From contig SVGY01000001.1 of assembly GCA_015056145.1 (NCBI GenBank), positions 434,001-498,000 of the forward strand: a DNA stretch of 64,000 bases. The letters are read 5' to 3'. Shown piece by piece: positions 7,909-16,327 of the stretch (the first letter of the stretch is position 1; every line of letters starts with the position of its first letter). The position numbers and the translations under genes are program-made. The notes beneath the pieces are model-generated. The model saw nothing but the letters and a program-made list of their open reading frames with translations. It was not told where the DNA came from and made no database searches. The DNA is from Clostridiales bacterium. Lineage in GTDB: Bacteria > Bacillota > Clostridia > Christensenellales > Aristaeellaceae.

Positions 7909-8715
7909 TTACTTTTTACCCACATACACCGCATGTCCACAGGTTTCCACAATTTCCTTCCGGGTGGAGGTTTCCTCAATCAGCTCATACACTCTGCTTT
8001 TCATCACCGGATCGCTGATGGCGCAGATCGCCTCCTCACGCTCGTAAGCAAAACCACGCACGGAGCGCAGGCCCAGCTTCACAAAGCCACAATCTGAAAA
8101 CAGGTTTTCCATCTCCCCGGATTCAGCATAGAAGCCTTCCTGAAAGCCGTATTCCGCAAGATTCACAAACTTCCCGGAACGGAACACTTCTAAAAGATTA
8201 CCTTCGTCCACCTGCGCAGGACTACGCACATATCTGTCCACAATGGCAATGCTGCCTGAAAGATACGGGATGAAGGCCGCCAGCGTCACTCCGCCAGGCT
8301 TCAGCACCCTGTAGATTTCCCTGACAGCCGCTTCCCGTTCCGCCGCCTCCGTCAGATGGTAGAAAGGGCCAAAGGCGATAACAGCGTCGAAAGTATCGTC
8401 AGCATACAGGGAAAGATCCATGGCGTTTACCACATCACAGCTTTTCAAAACTTTTCCGGTGTCTTTCTCCATGGCCTGCTCAATCAGCTTCTGGGAAAGA
8501 TCTGCCAGATACATCTCGTAGCCCATCTCCGCAAGAGGAAAACTGTATACGCCGGATGCGCCGCCAAGATCAAGTATTTTTCCCTTTTCGGGCAGATATT
8601 TCTGCAGGATTCTCAGGGACATTTCATATTCCAGCCGTCCGCTGGCATCCCACTTCAGCCGGTTGTCTTCATCAAAATGCTGATAATAATCCCTGACCCG
8701 GTCAAAATTCGTCAT
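7909..8715 (-). CDS. Class I SAM-dependent methyltransferase
   Basis: The 268-residue protein carries the class I fold signature: motif I ILDLGGASGVYSFPLA (about residues 47-62), an acidic residue after beta-2 (LADLS) and motif DAVIAFGPFYHL with the later VLKPGGV loop. It should transfer a methyl group from S-adenosylmethionine, but the substrate cannot be told from sequence. Its start overlaps the rluD stop (ATGA), so it is the last gene of the DUF5665-lspA-rluD operon. Confidence 0.88.
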   Translation of the reverse strand: MTNFDRVRDYYQHFDEDNRLKWDASGRLEYEMSLRILQKYLPEKGKILDLGGASGVYSFPLAEMGYEMYLADLSQKLIEQAMEKDTGKVLKSCDVVNAMDLSLYADDTFDAVIAFGPFYHLTEAAEREAAVREIYRVLKPGGVTLAAFIPYLSGSIAIVDRYVRSPAQVDEGNLLEVFRSGKFVNLAEYGFQEGFYAESGEMENLFSDCGFVKLGLRSVRGFAYEREEAICAISDPVMKSRVYELIEETSTRKEIVETCGHAVYVGKK

Positions 8716-9617
8716 CTTGTTTCTCTCCTGACACGATCCACTATATTTTGATAGTTTTCCGGAGGCTGCGCTTCAAAATGCAGTCTTTCCCCGGTTCTGG
8801 GGTGATCAAAATCCAGCTTCCATGCATGGAGCATCAGCCGGGATGCCTTCACACCATTTTTTGCACCGTAGATAGGATCGCCCACCACCGGGTGATGGAT
8901 ATGCTGCATATGCACCCTGATCTGATGGGTTCGCCCGGTCAGTATGTGTACCTCCAGAAGCGTGCTGTTTCTATGCCGTTCAAGCACCTTCCACTCCGTC
9001 AGGGATTCCCTTCCTTCGGGATCCACCGCCATTTTCTTGCGATCCTTTTTGGAACGGGCAATGGGCTGGTTGATGCTTCCCTGTTCTTCTTTGAGGTTTC
9101 CTTCCACCAGCGCAAGATAGCGTTTATCCATGGTTCGCTCCTTCAGCTGCATGCTGAGGCTTTCGTGAGCCATATCATTCTTTGCGATCATGATAACGCC
9201 GCTGGTATCCTTGTCCAGGCGGTGTACGATGCCGGGACGTTTTACCCCGCCGATGCCGCTGAGATCTTCCATAGCGTAGAGAAGCGCATTGACCAGTGTT
9301 CCGCTTTCATTTCCGGGTGCAGGATGCACCACCATACCATAGGGTTTGACCACCACGGCCACATCTTCGTCCTCGTACAGGATTTCCAGAGGGATCTCCT
9401 CTTTTTCCACGGTCATTTCTACAGGATCGGGGATGCTGATCTCTACTTCATCCCCCGCCTGCACCTTGAAGCTGGTTTTGGTTTTTTCGGAACCATTCAC
9501 AGTGCAGTGACCTGCCTCGATCCACTTGGCTGCCTGAGACCGGCTGCACTCGGCCATCAGTGCCACCATCACATCCAGGCGTGCATCATTCTCCGCTGAC
9601 TTGTTTATCTTCTGCAA
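8712..9617 (-). CDS. rluD: RluD-family 23S rRNA pseudouridine synthase
   Basis: The 301-residue protein has an N-terminal S4 RNA-binding domain (about residues 12-75, with SRSQAAKWIEAG) and the RluA/RluD catalytic domain with HRLDKDTSG, where Asp135 is the catalytic residue. It isomerises uridines in large-subunit rRNA. The start is a TTG at 9617, inside the lspA 3' end (32-base overlap); the S4 domain begins right after it, which supports this choice. The order lspA-rluD is widespread in Firmicutes. Confidence 0.93.
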   Translation of the reverse strand: MQKINKSAENDARLDVMVALMAECSRSQAAKWIEAGHCTVNGSEKTKTSFKVQAGDEVEISIPDPVEMTVEKEEIPLEILYEDEDVAVVVKPYGMVVHPAPGNESGTLVNALLYAMEDLSGIGGVKRPGIVHRLDKDTSGVIMIAKNDMAHESLSMQLKERTMDKRYLALVEGNLKEEQGSINQPIARSKKDRKKMAVDPEGRESLTEWKVLERHRNSTLLEVHILTGRTHQIRVHMQHIHHPVVGDPIYGAKNGVKASRLMLHAWKLDFDHPRTGERLHFEAQPPENYQNIVDRVRRETR

Positions 9618-10068
9618 TCTTCTCTCTCCAATCCTGAGGCCTGAACAAGAGGCTGATAATCAAAAGGGCTACCCCTGCGCAGATGGCGATATCCGCTACA
9701 TTGCAAATGAACCACGGCAAAAAGGGAAAGTAGATCATATCCACCACAGAGCCAAAAATCAGCCGCTCTGCAAAATTACCTACAAATCCGCCCAGCACAA
9801 GGCCTTCCACCACACGCATATAGCGGGTGGGAATATAACTGCGCAGCATATACCAGGCAACAATATTGATAATCAGCGGCATCAGCAGGGATGCGATCCT
9901 GTTCCCGGCCAGAAATCCAAGGGCCATGCCGTTGTTATGGGTCAGCCGCAGCTCCAGTATATTTGCAATGACCACTACGGCATCATTCAGCCCTTTTACA
10001 GCCAGCAGTTTTGTTGCCCAGTCCGTCAGGGCTACCGCCGCCGCCACAAGGATCATCAGCAGGATCAT
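9586..10068 (-). CDS. lspA: Lipoprotein signal peptidase (signal peptidase II)
   Basis: The 160-residue product has four membrane helices and the LspA motifs: D-x-x-x-K near the N terminus (TDWATK), NGMALG, the VVDMI aspartate and NVADI aspartate that form the catalytic dyad. It cleaves prolipoproteins after lipidation at the outer face of the cytoplasmic membrane. One oddity: the usual GNxxDR reads GNFAER, an Asp-to-Glu change in a conserved but non-dyad position. The ATG follows AGGAGG, and the upstream DUF5665 stop is 14 bases away. Confidence 0.95.
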   Translation of the reverse strand: MILLMILVAAAVALTDWATKLLAVKGLNDAVVVIANILELRLTHNNGMALGFLAGNRIASLLMPLIINIVAWYMLRSYIPTRYMRVVEGLVLGGFVGNFAERLIFGSVVDMIYFPFLPWFICNVADIAICAGVALLIISLLFRPQDWREKIAEDKQVSGE

Positions 10069-10082
10069 CCCTTTTTTCCTCC

Positions 10083-10484
10083 TCAGTCAGGCCGGATGGC
10101 CTCCATAATATAGTCAAGTACTTCGCCAATCCAGGGAAGGTTCTTTCTGGCCAGGTTCTGCAGCAACCATACCAGCAGCGCACCCAGCACTGAAAAGCCT
10201 ATGGCCATGCCCACACCCCGGGCGATGCCGCCCCAAAAATTGCTCCAGAACATGCGCTTGCGGTCGTCCACATACCGCATATAATCTGCCAGACGGAGTC
10301 GCTCCATGGACGCCGACCAGCGATCTATCTGCGCAACAAGGAAATGTACTCTGTCCGCATCCTCCCGAAGGCGCTTTTCATCCGGCAATCCATCCAGCGA
10401 TGGTCTTTCCTGCCGGGTTTGGTTTTCCGCTTTTGCCAAATCCGATTTGTTCTGTTCAGGTTTTACCTCTTTTTCCGCCGGCAT
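10083..10484 (-). CDS. DUF5665-like membrane protein
   Basis: The 133-residue protein has a charged N-terminal half, the block LRLADYMRYVDDRKRMFWSN, and one or two C-terminal membrane segments (GVGMAIGFSVLGALLVWLL), as in the DUF5665 family of Firmicutes, whose role is unknown. It opens the lspA operon, behind AAAGGGGGTG and its own promoter. The tie to lspA suggests an envelope role, but that is inference. Confidence 0.75.
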   Translation of the reverse strand: MPAEKEVKPEQNKSDLAKAENQTRQERPSLDGLPDEKRLREDADRVHFLVAQIDRWSASMERLRLADYMRYVDDRKRMFWSNFWGGIARGVGMAIGFSVLGALLVWLLQNLARKNLPWIGEVLDYIMEAIRPD

Positions 10485-10550
10485 ACTTTCACCCCCTTTG
10501 GTGAGTATGTGCCAAAAGCGGAAAAAGCTTGCAAAATGAAGCGCATATTC

Positions 10551-10578
10551 ATTATAGCGGATTATTTTCTTTCGTCAA
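10551..10578 (-). promoter_or_regulatory. Promoter of the DUF5665-lspA-rluD-methyltransferase operon
   Basis: On the minus strand TTGACG and TATAAT are separated by 16 bases, 67 bases before the DUF5665 start and just after the rplQ terminator. Confidence 0.75.
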
Positions 10579-10596
10579 TGAGTGGGATGAAAAGCT

Positions 10597-10632
10597 CAAA
10601 AAAAGAACCACCGCAGATGCGATGGTTCTTTT
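10597..10632 (-). terminator. Intrinsic terminator of the alpha operon
   Basis: On the minus strand AAGAACCA pairs with TGGTTCTT across a 12-base loop and runs into seven T. It starts 23 bases after rplQ. Confidence 0.85.
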
Positions 10633-10654
10633 GCGGTACCCGGTGCAAATGAGA

Positions 10655-11164
10655 TCAGATGATCTCGATCAGGCACATTTCAGCGGCGTCGCCACGACGG
10701 GGTCCCAGCTTGTAAATGCGGGTGTAGCCACCGGCGCACTTCTTTTCTTCGTTGCGCTTCTTGAACTTGGGGCCGATCTCACGGAACAGCTTCTCCACCA
10801 CGGGGTACTTAACGTCCTTGGTGCGCTCTTTCCATTCAGCCTTGTCTTCGTCCTTGCGCTTGAGATCCGGGATCTCGTAGAGGTAGCTCATGATGATGCG
10901 GCGAGCGTGGAGCTTGCTGGGTGCATCGTTCACGGTTTCGAGGGTCACGAGCTGACCCTTATCGTTATGGGTTTCTTTAGTGGTAGCGATGGTGTTATCG
11001 CACTCATTCACGGCCAGGGTGATCAAGCGCTCAGCCACACGACGAACTTCCTTGGCGCGAGCCTCGGTGGTCTCGATGCGGCCATACCAGATCAGGTTGG
11101 TGACCTGGTTGCGCAGCAGTGCTTTGCGCTGATCAGCAGTGCGGCCCAATTTGCGTTGTGCCAT
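10655..11164 (-). CDS. rplQ: 50S ribosomal protein L17, extended form
   Basis: The N-terminal half ([21 protein letters not shown], then [11 protein letters not shown]) and the C-terminal [19 protein letters not shown] are typical L17. The product has 169 residues where about 115-130 is usual: a charged insert of roughly 45 residues (about 60-125) lies between the two conserved parts. L17 sits near the exit tunnel of the large subunit. It is the last gene of the alpha operon, 34 bases after rpoA. Confidence 0.96.
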   Translation of the reverse strand: MAQRKLGRTADQRKALLRNQVTNLIWYGRIETTEARAKEVRRVAERLITLAVNECDNTIATTKETHNDKGQLVTLETVNDAPSKLHARRIIMSYLYEIPDLKRKDEDKAEWKERTKDVKYPVVEKLFREIGPKFKKRNEEKKCAGGYTRIYKLGPRRGDAAEMCLIEII

Positions 11165-11198
11165 GGTCTGTATCCTCCTGCATGTTCATCAAAGGTGG

Positions 11199-12143
11199 TT
11201 AGTCGTCGCTGGGACGCAGGCCGAGGCCGAGGGCCTCCAGCTTCTGCTCCACTTCCTCCAGGCTCTTGCGGCCCAGATTGCGAACCTTCATCATATCTTC
11301 CTGATTGCGCTGAACCAGTTCGGCGATGGTGTTGATGCCTGCACGCTTCAAGCAGTTGTAAGCGCGGACGCTCAAATCCAGCTCCTCGATGGTCATTTCG
11401 AGAACCTTTTCCTTCTTGTCGTCTTCCTGATCGGTGAAGGCGATGGTGGTCACCTGCTCGGTGAGGCCCACGAAGAGGCTCAGGTGCTCGGTAAGAATCT
11501 TAGCTGCAAGGCTGATGGCCTCGTCAGGCTGCACGCTGCCGTCGGTCCATACCTCGAGGGTCAGCTTATCGTAGTCGGTAATCTGGCCAACACGGGTGTC
11601 GGTAACGGAGTAGTTCACCTTGCGGATGGGGGTGAAGATGGAGTCGATCGGGATCACTCCGATAGGCATGCCGGCATACTTGTTCTTGTCTGCGCTGACA
11701 TAGCCGCGACCGGTATCCATGGTCAGGGTCATCTCAAGGTGTGCATCCTCGTTCAGGGTGGCGATGTGGGCATCGGGGTTTACGAATTCCAATTCTTCGT
11801 CGGTGACGATATCCTTGGCGGTAACTTCGCAGGGGCCCTTCAGGTCCAGCGTGACGGTCTTCATCTGATCGGAGTAAATCTTGGCAGAAAGAGCCTTGAG
11901 GTTCAGGATGATCTCGCTCACGTCCTCGGTAACACCGGGGATGGTGGAGAACTCGTGCTGAATGCCTTCGATCTTGATGGTGGTCACTGCAGCGCCCGGC
12001 AGGGAGCTAAGCAGCACGCGACGCAGGGCGTTGCCCAGAGTGTTGCCGAAGCCACGCTCCAGGGGTTCGATAATGAACTTGCCGTATGCGTTGTCCTGAC
12101 TGAGCTCTGCACATTCGATGCGTGCTTTTTCGATTTCGATCAT
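11199..12143 (-). CDS. rpoA: DNA-directed RNA polymerase alpha subunit
   Basis: The 314-residue protein has the assembly domain ([20 protein letters not shown]) and the C-terminal helix-hairpin-helix domain that contacts UP elements and activators ([18 protein letters not shown]), joined by a flexible linker. The length is normal. It lies between rpsD and rplQ in the standard alpha operon order, with the site ACAGGAGGG before the ATG. Confidence 0.98.
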   Translation of the reverse strand: MIEIEKARIECAELSQDNAYGKFIIEPLERGFGNTLGNALRRVLLSSLPGAAVTTIKIEGIQHEFSTIPGVTEDVSEIILNLKALSAKIYSDQMKTVTLDLKGPCEVTAKDIVTDEELEFVNPDAHIATLNEDAHLEMTLTMDTGRGYVSADKNKYAGMPIGVIPIDSIFTPIRKVNYSVTDTRVGQITDYDKLTLEVWTDGSVQPDEAISLAAKILTEHLSLFVGLTEQVTTIAFTDQEDDKKEKVLEMTIEELDLSVRAYNCLKRAGINTIAELVQRNQEDMMKVRNLGRKSLEEVEQKLEALGLGLRPSDD

Positions 12144-12193
12144 TCGTTTTACCCTCCTGTTTCACAATGGGTTGAGGGAGTAAAGCCTCACGA

Positions 12194-12820
12194 TTAACGA
12201 GAGTAGAACTCGACGATCATGTTTTCCTGCACATTGATGTCAACGTCTTCACGGGCGGGAGCAGCGTTGACGGTGGCAGTCAGGTTGGCGGCGTCGACGG
12301 TCAGCCACTGGGGAATGACACGGCTGACGCCTTCCTTCACAACCTGGAAATGAGCCATATCCTTGCGGGTGGAGCGGACGGAGATCACGTCGCCAACCTT
12401 GCAGGAGTAGGAAGGAATGTCTACCTTCTTGCCATTGACGGTCATCAGACCATGGCATACGAACTGACGAGCCTGAGCACGGCTGTCAGCCAGACCGCTG
12501 CGGTACACAACGTTGTCCAGGCGCAGCTCCAGCAGCTGGAGCAGGTTTTCGCCGGTGATGCCCTTCATGTGGCTTGCACGGTCGAAGGTGCGCTTGAACT
12601 GGCCTTCCATCAGGCCGTAGCAACGGCGGGCCTTCTGCTTTTCACGAAGCTGCAGGCCGTATTCAGAAGCCTTGCGCTGGCGGGCCTGACCATGCTGGCC
12701 GGGAGGGGTGGGACGGTTAGCAACCGCACACTTGGTGGAGAAGCACTTCTCACCCTTCAGGAACAGCTTAGTGCCCTCGCGGCGGCACATACGGCATACG
12801 GAATCAGTATATCTTGCCAT
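12194..12820 (-). CDS. rpsD: 30S ribosomal protein S4, zinc-finger form
   Basis: The 208-residue protein has the S4 N-terminal part and the S4 RNA-binding domain ([20 protein letters not shown]). Four cysteines (9, 12, 26 and 31) form the zinc-binding knuckle of the C+ paralogue. S4 starts assembly of the 30S 5' domain and, in other bacteria, controls the alpha operon by binding the rpsM leader. Confidence 0.97.
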   Translation of the reverse strand: MARYTDSVCRMCRREGTKLFLKGEKCFSTKCAVANRPTPPGQHGQARQRKASEYGLQLREKQKARRCYGLMEGQFKRTFDRASHMKGITGENLLQLLELRLDNVVYRSGLADSRAQARQFVCHGLMTVNGKKVDIPSYSCKVGDVISVRSTRKDMAHFQVVKEGVSRVIPQWLTVDAANLTATVNAAPAREDVDINVQENMIVEFYSR

Positions 12821-12840
12821 TTTAATTGTACCTCCTCGAA

Positions 12841-13242
12841 TTACACTCTTCTACGCTTGGGCGGACGGCATCCGTTGTGCGGAATGGGTGTAACGTCTTT
12901 GATCATGTTCACTTCCAGACCGGCAGCCTGCAGGGAGCGGATAGCTGCTTCACGTCCGGAACCGGGGCCCTTAACATAGACCTCAACGGTCTTCAGGCCA
13001 TACTCCATAGCGGCCTTGGCAGCGGTTTCGGCTGCCATCTGGGCTGCAAAGGGAGTGGATTTCTTGCTGCCACGGAAACCCAGTCCGCCAGCGGAGGCCC
13101 AGCTCAGGGCGTTGCCGTTGGTATCGGTCAGGGTAACGATGGTGTTGTTAAAAGAAGAACGGATATGTGCTGCGCCACGCTCTACGAGCTTCTTCTCACG
13201 GCGCTTGCGAGATACCTTCTTAAGCTTTTGCTTAGGTGCCAT
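12841..13242 (-). CDS. rpsK: 30S ribosomal protein S11
   Basis: The 133-residue product shows the S11 core ([28 protein letters not shown]-type loop as [16 protein letters not shown]) and the basic C-terminal end (CRPPKRRRV). It is a platform protein of the small subunit. It lies between rpsM (43 bases upstream) and rpsD (20 bases downstream). Confidence 0.98.
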   Translation of the reverse strand: MAPKQKLKKVSRKRREKKLVERGAAHIRSSFNNTIVTLTDTNGNALSWASAGGLGFRGSKKSTPFAAQMAAETAAKAAMEYGLKTVEVYVKGPGSGREAAIRSLQAAGLEVNMIKDVTPIPHNGCRPPKRRRV

Positions 13243-13285
13243 TTTGATTATCCCTCCATGCTACATAAGCGATGTGATCAGTGGC

Positions 13286-13660
13286 TTACTTGGCCTTCTT
13301 CTTACCTGCGATGGTGCGCTTGGGGCCCTTGCGGGTACGAGCGTTGTTCTTGGTGTTCTGGCCACGAACAGGCAGGTTACGGCGATGACGAACGCCACGG
13401 TAGCAGCCGATTTCCACAAGACGCTTGATGTTCATGGAAACTTCGCGTCTGAGGTCGCCTTCCACCTTCACATTGTGCTCGATGTACTCACGAAGCTTGG
13501 AAACTTCGCTTTCGGAAAGATCCTTCACGCGGGTATCGGGGTTGATCTCGGTGGCAGCGAGGATTTCCTTGGAGGAAGCCAAGCCGATGCCGAAGATGTA
13601 GGTAAGCCCGATTTCCACACGCTTTTCTCTGGGCAGGTCCACGCCCGCAATACGTGCCAT
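13286..13660 (-). CDS. rpsM: 30S ribosomal protein S13
   Basis: The true product is 124 residues from the ATG at 13660 ([20 protein letters not shown]), after GGAGGTGTAACCTA; the track ORF adds 139 residues of leader and upstream sequence. It has the helix-two-turn-helix fold and the basic tail [20 protein letters not shown] that contacts tRNAs. It is the first gene of this operon: rpmJ and infA, which usually precede it, are absent. Confidence 0.97.
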   Translation of the reverse strand: MARIAGVDLPREKRVEIGLTYIFGIGLASSKEILAATEINPDTRVKDLSESEVSKLREYIEHNVKVEGDLRREVSMNIKRLVEIGCYRGVRHRRNLPVRGQNTKNNARTRKGPKRTIAGKKKAK

Positions 13661-13866
13661 TAGGTTACACCTCCATAGTATGTGCTCTCTTGAGCCAAGG
13701 GTCTCTTGAAGTTGGCTTTGTCCGCGTAGAGAGAGCGAAGCATCGCCCAAGACCCCGCACAGCGTAAGCTGCGCTTTGTCAATTGTTGTTGTTTCTGTCT
13801 GGCCCATGGTCACGCAGGTTTTGAGGCCCACATGCAGCCGCCCATGGCTCCGGGCATACTCCAACC
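13661..13866 (-). promoter_or_regulatory. Long structured 5' leader of the alpha operon
   Basis: About 200 bases lie between the predicted start of transcription and rpsM. On the minus strand it can form a GCGCAGC/GCTGTGC hairpin and a second helix around AGAGACCCTTGG and its downstream partner. Ribosomal-protein leaders of this kind often carry an S4 feedback site. No known leader class could be confirmed by eye. Confidence 0.4.
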
Positions 13867-13871
13867 TGTAA

Positions 13872-13901
13872 ATAATAGCATACATTTCCGGGGCTTGTAA
13901 A
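13872..13901 (-). promoter_or_regulatory. Alpha operon promoter with extended -10
   Basis: On the minus strand TTTACA and TATTAT are separated by 18 bases, and TG lies just before the -10. It drives rpsM-rpsK-rpsD-rpoA-rplQ. Confidence 0.7.
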
Positions 13902-14064
13902 GGTTTTTTTGAAATTTTTTTCAGGAGATTTTGCTGTTTTATGAGCGGCAAAATTTCATTTGCCAAATTAGAACATTTATATATGTTAATTACCAGTTCG
14001 ATGCAGCAACAAAAAAGTCCTTTTTTGGCGAGGGGATTCTTAAGGAACAATTTGTCCAACAACG

Positions 14065-14100
14065 AACAAACGAGCATCCGTGTTTGGATGCTCGTTTGTT
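14065..14100 (-). terminator. Strong terminator hairpin downstream of the MATE gene
   Basis: AACAAACGAGCATCC and GGATGCTCGTTTGTT form a perfect 15-bp stem with a six-base loop. It lies 106 bases beyond the MATE stop. The arm CGGATGCTCGTTTGT recurs in a hairpin at 63706. Confidence 0.7.
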
Positions 14101-14205
14101 TATGTAGTCCTCAAACGCAATGCACAGGAACGGTGCGTATAATTGCGCCCTCACCTAACAAGGGAAAGTGGGCTTTAGGCCTGCTCGGCAAATTGGAATT
14201 TGTCA

Positions 14206-15519
14206 CTATGCCTTTATAAGTTCTGGCATCATATAGACTATTCCAATAATGGCAGCACCACTTTCTGCAATGGTGACTGCCCACCATATTCCGCTTCCGC
14301 CCATCAGCAATGGCAACACATACAGCAAAATCGCAGAAAGAATAACACCCCGCAGCATTGAAACAAGGGTTGCTAAATTGGCTCTCCCCACAGATTGCAG
14401 ATAGGCAGTTACGAATAGACTTATTGCCATGGGCAAGTAGGACATCGCATACACACGGATAATGTTCGGTGCAATCTCTGCTACGCCTGGAGTTACTTTC
14501 ATAAACAAGGAGACCATTTGCGACGGGAACAATGCGCATAGACCAAAGCAGACAAGCCCGGAAATGAGTGCCACTTTTAAGCCAAGTTTGCCGACGATTT
14601 GATACCTTTCTTTTTGGTTTGCCCCATAGTTTACGGACACTACCGGTTGGGCAGCCTGCCCGATTCCTGCAAAAATACTGATGAATAGTGCAGTTACGGT
14701 GGAAAGCATTCCGTAAACAGCAAGCGCATCCGAACCGGAATACTTCATGATCTGGTTGTTGATGATGTAGGTAACGAGCGTCATTGCGATTTGGGTAACA
14801 CCAGCACCAATACCCAGCGCGGAAATATTCTTAATGGCCTTGAACCATTGGAACGGTTTTGCAAGACGCAGGGAGGTTTTCCCAAGCAGGATATAGCGAA
14901 TCAGAATAACACTTTGAATCAACGAACCAAGCACGGTCGCCAATGCAGCGCCTGTCATTCCCATCCCCATGGGAAAAACAAACACAATATCGCCTATGAT
15001 GTTAATGATCCCACCGATCATTGTAACGTTCATAACGAACTTCGGAGCTCCATCTGTTCTGATGTATGCACCGAGAAAAGAAACCAAGACAAAGGAGGGA
15101 AACGCGGCAAAAATCCATCTGCCATATTCCATGGCGTAGGGCAGCAAAACATCATCGGCACCAAACAGACGGTAAATCTGTTCTTGAAACAAAATGCTCA
15201 AAAGCCAAAAGATGGCAGTAACGATGCCAACATAAATAAGCGATGCTGTAAAATAGGCATTGCCCTTTTCCTGATTTCCTTCGCCTCTTGCACGGCTCAT
15301 CAGGACTGAACCGCCAATACCACAAATCAAATCAATGCAGTGCGCGATCGTAAAGCAGGGCAACACAATTGCACAAGCAGCGGTCCCATTTGGACCAACA
15401 TCCTGGCCGATCACGATGGTATCCACGAAACTATATATTGCAATGGCAACCGCCGCACTCACAGCAGGAAAAAGGTATCTATAAAAGATTCTTATAGGAT
15501 TATCCTTTAAGAGATCCAT
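14206..15519 (-). CDS. MATE family multidrug efflux transporter
   Basis: The 437-residue protein has twelve hydrophobic segments in two homologous halves, the layout of MATE (MepA/NorM-like) exporters that use sodium or proton gradients to expel cationic drugs. Its N terminus (LLKDNPIRIFYRYLFPA) matches the MepA-type subgroup. Base composition is lower in GC than its neighbours. It overlaps the marR 3' end by 20 bases, the usual marR-MATE pairing, and is presumably controlled by that repressor. Substrates are unknown. Confidence 0.92.
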   Translation of the reverse strand: MDLLKDNPIRIFYRYLFPAVSAAVAIAIYSFVDTIVIGQDVGPNGTAACAIVLPCFTIAHCIDLICGIGGSVLMSRARGEGNQEKGNAYFTASLIYVGIVTAIFWLLSILFQEQIYRLFGADDVLLPYAMEYGRWIFAAFPSFVLVSFLGAYIRTDGAPKFVMNVTMIGGIINIIGDIVFVFPMGMGMTGAALATVLGSLIQSVILIRYILLGKTSLRLAKPFQWFKAIKNISALGIGAGVTQIAMTLVTYIINNQIMKYSGSDALAVYGMLSTVTALFISIFAGIGQAAQPVVSVNYGANQKERYQIVGKLGLKVALISGLVCFGLCALFPSQMVSLFMKVTPGVAEIAPNIIRVYAMSYLPMAISLFVTAYLQSVGRANLATLVSMLRGVILSAILLYVLPLLMGGSGIWWAVTIAESGAAIIGIVYMMPELIKA

Positions 15520-15961
15520 CTCTCATATCCTCCTCAAATGCTTCCTTTAAGTTTTTGCCGAAATATTCAAGGGCCTCTATAAAGGTATCCGAGTATTTGT
15601 CCAACGTTTTTGTAAGTGCGGTACTTTCTGCACGATAAATGAAATCTAAAATCTCTCTTGAAAAGAGTTTACCGGTGTCAGTCAGTGTTATCTGCATTTC
15701 ACGCCGTTTCCCTGGTATCGCAGCTAAAGTCAAAACGCCTTGCGATTCCCATTTCTTTGTGATGGTATTGACCGTCGTTTTCGGCACGAGCCATTTGTCG
15801 CATATTTCCTTTTGCGAATGCGGCCGACCGTCATCGAGTGCATATAAAATGCAAAGTTCAGCATCGGATAACCGTCTTTTCTTTTCACTCGTGTAATAAA
15901 CCTCATCAATATTATACAATGCAAGGATGAGTCTTTTTGCTTTTACTCTGATATCTTTCAT
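15500..15961 (-). CDS. MarR-family transcriptional repressor of the MATE gene
   Basis: The 153-residue product has the winged-helix layout: an N-terminal dimer helix, a recognition region (PHSQKEICDKWLVPKTTVNTI) and a wing (GKRREMQITLTDTGK). The ATG at 15961 follows GGAGG; the track start at 15973 overlaps that site. Inverted repeats cover its promoter, so autorepression and control of the downstream MATE gene are likely. The ligand cannot be predicted. Confidence 0.92.
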   Translation of the reverse strand: MKDIRVKAKRLILALYNIDEVYYTSEKKRRLSDAELCILYALDDGRPHSQKEICDKWLVPKTTVNTITKKWESQGVLTLAAIPGKRREMQITLTDTGKLFSREILDFIYRAESTALTKTLDKYSDTFIEALEYFGKNLKEAFEEDMRDGSLKG

Positions 15962-15975
15962 TGAAACCTCCATAA

Positions 15976-16013
15976 TACGACATCGTACTATGATAGTATA
16001 GTCCGATGTCGTA
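15976..16013 (-). promoter_or_regulatory. MarR operator: paired palindromes over the -10
   Basis: TACGACATCG and CGATGTCGTA form a perfect 10-bp inverted repeat with an 18-base centre covering the -10 box. Each arm is itself close to a palindrome (TACGAcaTCGTA), so two repressor dimers could bind side by side. Confidence 0.7.
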
Positions 16014-16023
16014 CTTTTGTCAA
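15995..16023 (-). promoter_or_regulatory. Promoter of the marR-MATE operon
   Basis: On the minus strand TTGACA and TATACT are separated by exactly 17 bases. The operator arms flank and enclose the -10. Confidence 0.85.
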
Positions 16024-16032
16024 CGCGTTATA

Positions 16033-16061
16033 CAAAAACAGGTGTCCCCGAAGTGACACCT
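16033..16061 (-). terminator. Terminator-like hairpin on the minus strand
   Basis: AGGTGTC and GACACCT pair on the minus strand and are followed by GTTTTTG. No minus-strand gene ends just upstream, so it could end a small RNA or be a remnant. Confidence 0.45.
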
Positions 16062-16124
16062 TAATCAACGATCGTCAGTTCAACAAATTCAAGTTTATCG
16101 CTTTCATTCTATCACGCAGAACAA

Positions 16125-16156
16125 GAAACAGCAAGCCTTGGCGGGCTTGCTGTTTC
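16125..16156. repeat. Perfect 13-bp inverted repeat
   Basis: GAAACAGCAAGCC and GGCTTGCTGTTTC are separated by six bases. The T tracts on either side are poor, so it is not clearly a terminator; a folded RNA or protein site is possible. Confidence 0.5.
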
Positions 16157-16251
16157 GGTATTTCTTTGGTGCAAAGTGAAGGATAACTTCTTCCTTTCCA
16201 TCCTCCCAGCTGAACGCAATTTCCTTTTTCCCATTTCTCCCCCCTCCCCCA

Positions 16252-16280
16252 TTGCCACCGCAACAAAAAACAGCTATAAT
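16252..16280 (+). promoter_or_regulatory. Promoter of the M42 aminopeptidase operon
   Basis: TTGCCA and TATAAT are separated by 17 bases, 47 bases before the first aminopeptidase start. Confidence 0.75.
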
Positions 16281-16327
16281 ACATAAACACCCCTGTGTAA
16301 CAAATCCAAACGAAAGGCAGATACTCA

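Larger units (their letters stand above)
16024..16327. other. Intergenic region with two hairpins and the M42 promoter
   Basis: No gene is supported here. It holds a minus-strand terminator-like hairpin (16033-16061), a perfect 13-bp hairpin (16125-16156) and the plus-strand promoter of the aminopeptidase operon (16252-16280). Confidence 0.6.

Noticed and set aside
13661-14077. N-terminal extension of rpsM in the ORF track
   Set aside because: S13 begins at the ATG at 13660 behind GGAGG; the extension crosses the promoter and leader and has no protein homology that I can see. rpmJ and infA were looked for here and not found.
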